Shown here piece by piece: positions 27,125-34,504 of a stretch of DNA of 64,000 bases (positions are counted from its first letter, which is position 1; every line of letters starts with the position of its first letter). The stretch comes from Methanosarcina sp. MSH10X1 (GTDB lineage: Archaea; Halobacteriota; Methanosarcinia; Methanosarcinales; Methanosarcinaceae). Location: contig NZ_SCHL01000005.1 in the NCBI RefSeq assembly GCF_004099695.1, positions 1 through 64,000 of the forward strand. The letters run 5' to 3'. The translations under genes and the position numbers were made by a program. The notes beneath the pieces were generated by a model. The model saw only the letters and a program-made list of their open reading frames with translations, searched no databases and had not been told where the DNA came from.

Positions 27125-28528
27125 ATGGGTACTCTTGAATCCGAGGAAAAAGAGATTAAGGTCGAGGAAATAATGGAAAAAGTCCGAGAAAATATAAGTA
27201 AACGCAAGCATACCGGTACAGGTTACACGCCCGGATCTTTGGAAAATCCTGCAGATTCTCCTGAGGAATGCTTTGAAGAATATGTCCCTCAGGATGAACT
27301 TAATTACCTCGCTTCAAACTGGAGAATGGATAATTATAGTTATTCTATAAGCTCGCATCGACCATTTGCAGGCGCAATTCTTGTTAAAGGCAGAGAACTT
27401 GTTCACGGGGAAGTTAAAAGATATGTCGACTCTATCATCTCGAAACAAAACGAATTCAACAGGACTGTGGCATCGGCTCTGAATAAATTATCAAGGCAGG
27501 TCAGGTCAGAGGTAAACAGGGAAGTAACCGGCAAAATTGAAAGTCTGAAGGCTGATCTCTACAATCAGATGGATCAGGGAATCGAGAACCTTAAAACTGA
27601 AGTCAATAAAGAGTTAACTTCTGAAAAGGACAGCCTGAAGCTCGAAATCCGTAAAGAGATCAATAATGGGGCCGCCAGCCTGAAACCCGAGGTCTGTAAA
27701 GAAGTAGATACGGTTCTCAATTCTTTTATTTACTCTCTGAATACGGAACTCGAAAATAAGATCTGGCTGCGCAGCGTGCTGGATAAAAAGATTGGAGAAT
27801 CCTATGAGCTGCAAGAAATTAAGCTGTCTGAGCCCGAGGAACTGGGTATAAATTATTTCAAGTTTGAAGAAAGGTTCCGCGGCTCGTGCGAAGATATAAA
27901 GGGCAGGCAGAGCAAGTTTTTTAAATATTTCGAGGGACGCTCGAATGTTCTTGATATCGGATGCGGAAGGGGAGAATTTCTGGAACTCTTAAAGGAGAAA
28001 GGGGTAGATGCAAAAGGCGTGGACCTGGATGAGGATATGATTGCACAGTGCAGGTCCAGAGGGCTCTGCGTAGAGCTGAATGATGCGGTTTCGTATCTTG
28101 AGCAGCTTCCGGACGGATCCCTTGACGGCATTTTTATTGACCAGGTAGTTGAGCACCTCAAACCCGAGTATTTGACAAAACTATTACGTTTGTGCTACCG
28201 GAAACTCGGTTTCGGGCACTATATTCTCATCGAAACGGTAAACCCGCTTTCGCTTTTCTCCTTTGCGAACTTTTACATCGATCTCACGCATGTAAAGCCC
28301 GTACATCCCGAAACCCTGAAATTCTTGCTTGAATCGACAGGCTTTACCGAGCTTGAGGTTTTCTTTATTTCCCCGGTCTCTGAGGAAGCAAGGCTGGAAA
28401 AACTTCCTGTGTTTGAGGGAGTAACTGATAAAGAAAAAGCCATAACGGAAATTTATAACCGTAACATCGATTTACTGAACAGCAGGCTTTACGGGGCTCA
28501 GGACTATGCAGTAATAGGAAAGAAGTAA
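27125..28528 (+). CDS. Coiled-coil SAM-dependent methyltransferase, possible glycan-capping ruler
   Basis: 467 residues, ATG at 27125. Residues about 90-210 are a long charged coiled coil with a loose repeat built on SLKxEVxKEV and LKxEINKE steps. Residues 235-467 are a class I methyltransferase with VLDIGCGRGEFLELLKEKG, then VDLDEDM and the post-motif FIDQVVEHL. In E. coli the methyltransferase/kinase WbdD caps O9a chains, and its coiled coil sets their length; Wzt then recognises the cap. Here the coil precedes the catalytic domain rather than following it, and I see no kinase domain. The operon position after permease and ATPase supports a capping role. The ruler role is inference. Confidence 0.85.
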   Translation: MGTLESEEKEIKVEEIMEKVRENISKRKHTGTGYTPGSLENPADSPEECFEEYVPQDELNYLASNWRMDNYSYSISSHRPFAGAILVKGRELVHGEVKRYVDSIISKQNEFNRTVASALNKLSRQVRSEVNREVTGKIESLKADLYNQMDQGIENLKTEVNKELTSEKDSLKLEIRKEINNGAASLKPEVCKEVDTVLNSFIYSLNTELENKIWLRSVLDKKIGESYELQEIKLSEPEELGINYFKFEERFRGSCEDIKGRQSKFFKYFEGRSNVLDIGCGRGEFLELLKEKGVDAKGVDLDEDMIAQCRSRGLCVELNDAVSYLEQLPDGSLDGIFIDQVVEHLKPEYLTKLLRLCYRKLGFGHYILIETVNPLSLFSFANFYIDLTHVKPVHPETLKFLLESTGFTELEVFFISPVSEEARLEKLPVFEGVTDKEKAITEIYNRNIDLLNSRLYGAQDYAVIGKK

Positions 28529-28596
28529 ATCCGAGAAAAGCAACCATAAAAAAGTAGGTCTGAGAGCACCGGATCCAGAAAAACTAACTCTGGAAT

Positions 28597-28736
28597 AAGT
28601 TATCTGGAATAAGTTATCTGGAAAAAGTTATCTGGAAAAAGTTATCTGGAAAAAATGTTCTGGAGAACGTGATCTGGAAAAAATGTTCTGGAGAACGTGA
28701 TCTGGAGAACGTGATCTGGAAAAAGTGACTCCGGAA
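28597..28736. repeat. 14-bp tandem repeat, about ten copies
   Basis: The unit is AAGTTATCTGGAAA, repeated exactly every 14 bases. The first four copies are nearly identical, and later ones alternate between AAATGTTCTGGAGA and ACGTGATCTGGAAA. A diverged copy at 28583-28596 may be an eleventh. It lies between the methyltransferase and the DUF1796 gene, so an in-frame GTG at 28725 inside it is unlikely to be the true start of the latter. Confidence 0.88.
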
Positions 28737-28787
28737 CAAATAAACATCGTGCCGGCTCTGAGCAGTTTTCTGATATTACCTGAAGTA

Positions 28788-29852
28788 ATGATACCTATGA
28801 TACAAAACCCAGAAACAAAGTCTTATGATTTTATTGTAAGTTTGGGGTCTGCGTGTATTGTTGCAGACAAAATCCAGAAGAATAACCTGAGGCTATTTTC
28901 AAGTCCTGTTGACTGGATAGTCAGCAATCCGGATAGTACTGCCCAGTTTATAAAATCGAATTTTAAGGATTTTTTTAACCTGGATAATTTGAAGATAAAG
29001 GGCATTCACGACAATAACACCACTTATCTGGTTCAGGATACAAAGCATGATTTACTGTTTGTCCACGATTTCGTCAAGGGCATTCCTTTAAGCCTCCAGT
29101 ATCCCCATCTCAGGAAGAAGTTCAGCCGGCGAATCCTTAACTTCTACAGATGGTGTTCCGAAGCCGAAAGCGCTCTTTTTGTCATGTATTTCCCGGAGGC
29201 TGACAACTATTTGAACCGCATCAAAGAGCTGGAGCTCATCTTAAGGGAGAATTTCCCGAATCTGGATTTCGACCTGCTGATTGTATTTTTATCGGACAAA
29301 AAAGAAGCCAGGGTTTTGAAAGTCCTGGAAAATGCATACATAGCTTATGTATACCACGATGAAAGCAACTGGATTGATTCCGATCCTTTCTGGAGGCATA
29401 TTTTACGGCATTTTTCAATTAATTTCTCGCCGAAGACAATTGAACTTGCAAAGCTCGCATATCTCGAAAAGAAGCGCCTGAACTTCAAAAATACGGCGCA
29501 GTTTGTTTATACCGGGCTGGAGCAGTATGAAAGTAATGGAAGGTGGGCTACGGGAAACCGAACCCGGATTGGTGTAAAAATTCCCGGCAAAGTTTCCAGA
29601 ATGCTTGTAAAATGCAGTACTTATAAAAATAAATACTCTTTTGTATATGTAAACGGGGAATACGCAGGAGCTCTCGATTTCACGAAAAATAATTATCTTG
29701 AAAAAGAATTTGACATATCCTCGATTCCCGCGCCTGAAGAGAAATTTATCCTGGAATTCATCCATGATATGCCGGTTTCGCCACTGTATACAGGAGAATC
29801 CGGGGATTCAAGGGATCTGACAGTATACTTTAATAACATAAAATTTTCATGA
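28788..29852 (+). CDS. DUF1796 papain-like protein with C-terminal beta-sandwich module
   Basis: About 354 residues from ATG 28788 (28797 is also possible). The N-terminal domain has SYDFIVSLGSACIVADKI and FSSPVDWIVSN, typical of the DUF1796 family predicted to have a papain-like cysteine peptidase fold. The candidate nucleophile is the Cys in GSAC, with a later VHDF His. Residues about 240-354 are a separate beta-rich module starting TGLEQYESNGRWATG and ending SRDLTVYFNNIKF. Similar segments occur in three glycan-cluster neighbours. Bacterial relatives often sit in capsule or O-antigen loci. Activity is unknown; it may modify or handle glycan carriers. Confidence 0.75.
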   Translation: MIPMIQNPETKSYDFIVSLGSACIVADKIQKNNLRLFSSPVDWIVSNPDSTAQFIKSNFKDFFNLDNLKIKGIHDNNTTYLVQDTKHDLLFVHDFVKGIPLSLQYPHLRKKFSRRILNFYRWCSEAESALFVMYFPEADNYLNRIKELELILRENFPNLDFDLLIVFLSDKKEARVLKVLENAYIAYVYHDESNWIDSDPFWRHILRHFSINFSPKTIELAKLAYLEKKRLNFKNTAQFVYTGLEQYESNGRWATGNRTRIGVKIPGKVSRMLVKCSTYKNKYSFVYVNGEYAGALDFTKNNYLEKEFDISSIPAPEEKFILEFIHDMPVSPLYTGESGDSRDLTVYFNNIKFS

Positions 29853-29888
29853 AGGCTAAATCCTGAACCTTACATGAACTCTCATTTT

Positions 29889-31613
29889 TCAGGAGTTAGC
29901 TTCCGCCTTTGCAAATTCTTTACACACCTTCATAAGTTTATTTGTGACTATATCCCAGGTATGGTTCTCAATTACCTTTTTCAGCCCGTTTTCCCCAAAC
30001 CTGACAGCTAATTCTCTGTCCTTTAACAATTTCTCAATTTTTTCCACGATTTCATTTTCGTTTCCACACAGGAACCCGTCTTTTCCGTCCTCTATAAGGT
30101 TTGAAACCGCTCCGCAATAGAGATTTCCGATAACTGGCTTTTTCCGGGTCCAGGCTTCGCAGAATACCATCCCGAAACTCTCACTTTCGGACATCATGGC
30201 AAAAATTTCACAGGCTTCATAGGCATTTACGAGATCTTCCTGCGAGACTTTCCCCAGATATGAGACAAACTCGGAATTGATGGGCTGCTTATCATCATCA
30301 GGACCTATCATAACAAGATGAGAACTCTCAAAATCCCGATTTATCTTTTCCATAGCCTTAACCAGCAGGTCGTATCTCTTGCTCGGGTTTTTGCGGGAAA
30401 CGGTCAGGATTATCCTTTTGCCCTCAAGTTTATATTTCTTCAGGAAAGCTTTTCCGCTTATATTTTCCCTGAAAAATTCCTCCTTGCTTATGCCGGGCCC
30501 TATAAACAGGCTCTTAGCCCCGATCCTGTCATAAAAAGCCCGCTTTGAATAGGTTGAGTTTGCAAGCACCAGGTCTCCGGTTTTTATTGTTTCGTAGTAA
30601 TGTTTCCAGTGATAGAATTCATCGTCTATATGCATTAACGGCAGGAGTAGTACAGGGATATTGTGTTTTTTAGCAATTAAGGATGCCTGGAGCGTGTTAA
30701 AAGGGAGCATCTGCGATATTACGATATCATATTTCCCTGCATTATTTTCAAGCCATTCAAGCATTTCAGGCGACCTCGGACCTCTCATGTAATCGAAGAA
30801 TTTCCCGTACATGTCCGCTCTTTTCTCCGCATTGTCTCTGAAGTGCTCAATAAATAGTCCGCTTTTAATCAGGATTTTCCTGTAGTCGTTTTCCAGATCA
30901 ACCTGCTTCTCTGTATCCCCTGCAAGGTAACGGATTTGAGACACTCCTGTGCCGAGAGTCCTGAAGTCTTTAAGGGGTTTCCAACCCTGATTCAGTTTTA
31001 TGTATATCAGGAGTTCTCCTGAGATTTCCGGAAATTCGAAACTTACCTCTTCCCAATCCTTTGTTGCGGGTAGAGGATAGCGTAATTCTCTGTCTGAAGC
31101 GAGAAGAAGGATTTCTCCTCCGATTTTCTTCCTGTTCTGAATCGTCAGGCTTACTTTCGTAATCCTTCCGTCCTTAATTAAAATAATGGGATTCTTTTTT
31201 GTCCATCTCATTGAAAAGCTGCCATATCTTTCCAGTTGATTCCATCCGGTTAATAATGCCCCGTTTCCTTCTTCCAGGTGTTCCTTACAGATTCCGGTTA
31301 TTTTGGCTTCGGCTGTGCTTTCTTCTTCATCAAGTTCAGCCTGTATAAGCTTCTCCAGGGTAATTGAAACGTATCGATTGGGATTTTTTACAGGAAACCT
31401 GATCACTCTGACACCGTTAATTTCCTCATTTTCAAGGGTATTATCCCAGAGTTCTCCTGTTTTTATCAAATGGTTTATTCCCTGTGACCTGGTTGTACAG
31501 ATATCAACTTCCGCACCAAGCCTTCCGAGCCCTTCGGCTAATTCCCTCATATGGATTTCGGCTCCACCGTATACATCCTTCCCGTACCTGAATGTAACAC
31601 CTAAGATTCTCAT
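29889..31613 (-). CDS. GT4 glycosyltransferase with inserted beta-sandwich module
   Basis: 574 residues, about 180 longer than usual for GT4. The start reads MRILGVTFRYGKDVYGGAEIH. The donor-site half has SESESFGMVFCEAWTRKKPVIG (E-x7-E type). The extra length lies in the N-terminal Rossmann half: residues about 118-230 read as beta strands, with GWNQLERYGSFSMRWTKKN near the start and RTLGTGVSQIRYL near the end. This matches the module in neighbouring genes. The gene is transcribed divergently from the GT4 gene at 31653, with only 39 bases between start codons, so they must share a compact promoter region. Sugar specificity is unknown. Confidence 0.85.
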   Translation of the reverse strand: MRILGVTFRYGKDVYGGAEIHMRELAEGLGRLGAEVDICTTRSQGINHLIKTGELWDNTLENEEINGVRVIRFPVKNPNRYVSITLEKLIQAELDEEESTAEAKITGICKEHLEEGNGALLTGWNQLERYGSFSMRWTKKNPIILIKDGRITKVSLTIQNRKKIGGEILLLASDRELRYPLPATKDWEEVSFEFPEISGELLIYIKLNQGWKPLKDFRTLGTGVSQIRYLAGDTEKQVDLENDYRKILIKSGLFIEHFRDNAEKRADMYGKFFDYMRGPRSPEMLEWLENNAGKYDIVISQMLPFNTLQASLIAKKHNIPVLLLPLMHIDDEFYHWKHYYETIKTGDLVLANSTYSKRAFYDRIGAKSLFIGPGISKEEFFRENISGKAFLKKYKLEGKRIILTVSRKNPSKRYDLLVKAMEKINRDFESSHLVMIGPDDDKQPINSEFVSYLGKVSQEDLVNAYEACEIFAMMSESESFGMVFCEAWTRKKPVIGNLYCGAVSNLIEDGKDGFLCGNENEIVEKIEKLLKDRELAVRFGENGLKKVIENHTWDIVTNKLMKVCKEFAKAEANS

Positions 31614-31652
31614 AGCAGTCTTTATATTACATGAGACTTTACTTTTAAACTT

Positions 31653-33260
31653 ATGTCATGTGTGCTTGCTTTAAGCTTTCATCCTGCGTTTTACCCTCCA
31701 AAGAGCGGAGGAGAAGAGCGCTTATATAATATTTATAACAACCTTTCCAGGCACTTTAAGGTTAAACTTATTACATTTACCTATCCTAATGCTAAAAATT
31801 CCGTAGAAAGAGTCAATCACAATGAGAGCTTTACTGAAATAAGAATTCCAAAAACAAAACTAAATGCAGTTTTTCATCATCTTATCAACAGGTGTTCCGA
31901 TATCAAAGAGTGCTCGGCTGTTGTTACATCTCTGGAAAGCCGGTTCAACAGGAACTTTAAAAAAGTTCTTGAAGGTGAAATCGAGAATGCCGATACTATA
32001 ATTTTTGTATATCCTTTTTTATATACTGTTCCGGGCCGACTTTTAAACGGTAAAAAAATTATTTACGAATCACATAACCTCGAATACGAGTTAATGAAAG
32101 AAGCCTTCTCAAATTCGCTGCTCGGGAAACTTTTACTGGCTTATGTGTTCTATCTGGAAAAATCCTTATCCACAAAAAGCAGTTTTATCTTTGCGGTTTC
32201 GGAAGAGAATAAGGCTAAATTTTCCAGCCTTTATGGAATTGGAAGAAATAAAGTCTATGTCTCGCCCAATGGAGTAAATCCTGACGTATATAACAGCCTT
32301 TTTAAAGAAAACTCCTCTTTGAGCGGTTCCAGAATCTGTGCTTTTATAGGAAGCTATCACCCCCCAAATATTGAAGCTATAGAGAATATAGCAGAAATCG
32401 CATGCAAAATGCCTGACACTCTTTTTTATGTAGCCGGGAACGTTTCTCAATATTTTGTCAGCTCCAACCTCGTTGAGAAAACCGATCTGGATGTCCATAG
32501 CATCCTTAGCCCTCAGAAAGTAACTTTAGCAGACGGTTTTTATGGTGTGGAGTACTGGAATTCAGTCCCGACAGTCTGGTGTATGCCCGAATTCAGGATA
32601 AAAGTCCCGGAAACAGTCGAATCACTGGAATTGAAAGCTTATTCTCCTGATAATAAAACCCTTAAGGCAAGGATAGGGAGCAGGTCAGATTCATTCAGCC
32701 TGAAAGCCGGCTGGAACCCGGTTAAAATCAAAGACCTGAAGGATAAAAGTCCTGATATCCTGTTCGGCTGTGAGCCTTTTAAAAACGACACACGGTCTCT
32801 CGGAGTTGCTGTGCAGGAAATCCGTTACTCTGAAAACGGAAATACCTTCAAGTTTGATCTGAACCAGGGCTCAAACCAGCTGTATGCTCTTAAAAACGCT
32901 AAAAATGTCATATTTCTGGGCAGGGTAAGTGACGAAGAAAAACAGGCATTATATAGAGTTGCGGATATAGCCTTAAACCCGATGACAAGCGGTTCGGGTA
33001 CCAATATCAAAATGCTGGACTATATGGCAGCCGGCCTGCCGGTCGTCTCGACATCGGTAGGTGCGAGAGGGCTGAATCTGGAGAACTATGAAAATGCAAT
33101 AATCTGTGATATTCCGGATTTCCCCGTAAGAATCAATCAAATTTTAAGTGATAGTAAACTTTATTCGAAAATCAGTTCTAATGGGCGCAGGACTGTTGAA
33201 GACAACTTTGACTGGAGTAAAATAGCATCCGAGATGGTTAAGGTACTGGGTCAGACATGA
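31653..33260 (+). CDS. GT4 glycosyltransferase with inserted module (long paralogue)
   Basis: 535 residues. It is a paralogue of the next gene (395 residues), sharing FHPAFYPPKSGGEERLYNIY-like N-termini, GxYHPPN and GSGTNIKMLDYMAAGLPVVST. The length difference is almost entirely an insert at residues about 285-392, between the first strands of the C-terminal Rossmann domain and the FLGRVSDEEK segment. The insert starts ADGFYGVEYWNSVPTVW and ends TRSLGVAVQEIRYS, the same module as in three other cluster proteins. The stop overlaps the next ATG by four bases. It should be a cytoplasmic transferase on a lipid carrier. Confidence 0.87.
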   Translation: MSCVLALSFHPAFYPPKSGGEERLYNIYNNLSRHFKVKLITFTYPNAKNSVERVNHNESFTEIRIPKTKLNAVFHHLINRCSDIKECSAVVTSLESRFNRNFKKVLEGEIENADTIIFVYPFLYTVPGRLLNGKKIIYESHNLEYELMKEAFSNSLLGKLLLAYVFYLEKSLSTKSSFIFAVSEENKAKFSSLYGIGRNKVYVSPNGVNPDVYNSLFKENSSLSGSRICAFIGSYHPPNIEAIENIAEIACKMPDTLFYVAGNVSQYFVSSNLVEKTDLDVHSILSPQKVTLADGFYGVEYWNSVPTVWCMPEFRIKVPETVESLELKAYSPDNKTLKARIGSRSDSFSLKAGWNPVKIKDLKDKSPDILFGCEPFKNDTRSLGVAVQEIRYSENGNTFKFDLNQGSNQLYALKNAKNVIFLGRVSDEEKQALYRVADIALNPMTSGSGTNIKMLDYMAAGLPVVSTSVGARGLNLENYENAIICDIPDFPVRINQILSDSKLYSKISSNGRRTVEDNFDWSKIASEMVKVLGQT

Positions 33261-34444
33261 GAAAAATAGTTGTATTTAATGATTTTCCGATATTTCCCCC
33301 CAGGTTCGGGGGACAGATCAGGATTTACAATATTTACAGGAATTTATCCCGGCAATATAATGTAACCTATATCTGCTTTGGAGAATCGAAAATTGTTGAA
33401 GAAACCGAAATCTGCAACAATTTCCTGGAAGTGAGAATCCCCAAAAGTTTGTTTCATAAAAACATAAACGCGGTAGCAGGAAAATTATTAGGGGTATCCG
33501 TTGATGATATTTCTGCCATGTTCCTGTGCAGGTATAACCGGAAGCTTGACTCGGTTGCAAAGGACTATCTCAAAGATTCGGATCTTGTAATTCTGTCTCA
33601 CCCATATATGTTCCCCCTTATAAAGGACTATGCAAAAAATAAACCCTTAGTTTATGAAGCCCATAATGTCGAATCCTCCTTGAAGAAATCTTTGCTGGGT
33701 AACGGTCTTTTAAGAAATTACATTTCCGGTGAAGTTGAAAAGGTTGAAAGTGAACTTTCTCTCAGATCGGATTTGCTATTTGTTACATCAGAAGAAGACC
33801 GGAGCAGCATTAAAAAAATTTATGGGCTCGACGGAAATAAAATCCATGTATCCCCAAACGGGGTTGACACCGATATTTTCGATTCCATTTATAAGGAAGG
33901 GCAGCCTGTAAAAGAAAGAATAGTAGATCGCCCCCTTGTTATTTTCCTGGGAAGCGGTCATCCCCCCAATGTTCAGGCTGCAAAAATAATTATTAAAGAG
34001 ATTGCTCCGAAATTGAAAGATATCTATTTCCTGATTTGCGGAGGTGTTTGCTGGGGGGTAAAAGATGAGAATAAAGGCAAAAACGTAGGCTTAACATTCG
34101 AAGTTACTGAGGAAGAAAAACTTGAGTTGTACAGAGTCTCGGACGTTGCCATAAACCCGATGGTCAGCGGCTCCGGCACAAATATCAAGATGCTGGACTA
34201 TATGTCTGCTTCTCTACCTGTTATCTCCACGCCCGTAGGAGCCAGAGGGCTGAACCTGGTAAACTATGAAAATGTAATCGTCTGTGATATTCCTGAAATG
34301 CCTGAAAAGATCCGGGAAATTCTCCTGAACAAAGAATTGTACGCAAGTATTAGCACAAGCGGGCGCAGAGTAGTTGAGGGTGAGTATAACTGGAGAATAA
34401 TTGCACGGAACATGTGCAGGGCTCTGGACAAAGTGGTTGATTAA
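33257..34444 (+). CDS. GT4 glycosyltransferase (short paralogue)
   Basis: 395 residues, ATG at 33257 overlapping the upstream stop. It has normal GT4 length with NDFPIFPPRFGGQIRIYNIY at the N-terminus, VYEAHNVE in the middle and NPMVSGSGTNIKMLDYM in the donor site. It aligns end to end with the upstream protein except for the latter's ~110-140-residue insert, where this one has only a short loop (GGVCWGVKDENKGKNVG). The pair shows that the module was gained or lost after duplication. It converges on the PMT-like gene at 34505-36859. Confidence 0.9.
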   Translation: MRKIVVFNDFPIFPPRFGGQIRIYNIYRNLSRQYNVTYICFGESKIVEETEICNNFLEVRIPKSLFHKNINAVAGKLLGVSVDDISAMFLCRYNRKLDSVAKDYLKDSDLVILSHPYMFPLIKDYAKNKPLVYEAHNVESSLKKSLLGNGLLRNYISGEVEKVESELSLRSDLLFVTSEEDRSSIKKIYGLDGNKIHVSPNGVDTDIFDSIYKEGQPVKERIVDRPLVIFLGSGHPPNVQAAKIIIKEIAPKLKDIYFLICGGVCWGVKDENKGKNVGLTFEVTEEEKLELYRVSDVAINPMVSGSGTNIKMLDYMSASLPVISTPVGARGLNLVNYENVIVCDIPEMPEKIREILLNKELYASISTSGRRVVEGEYNWRIIARNMCRALDKVVD

Positions 34445-34504
34445 AAACCATCTTCAGTGCTCTAAACCTTATTTTTTGGGCATTTACATCCTTAAACTCA
34501 AATT

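Noticed and set aside
28725-28787. GTG 28725 as the start of the DUF1796 gene
   Set aside because: It lies in the last unit of the 14-base tandem repeat and adds residues not expected for the family; ATG 28788 or 28797 fits better.
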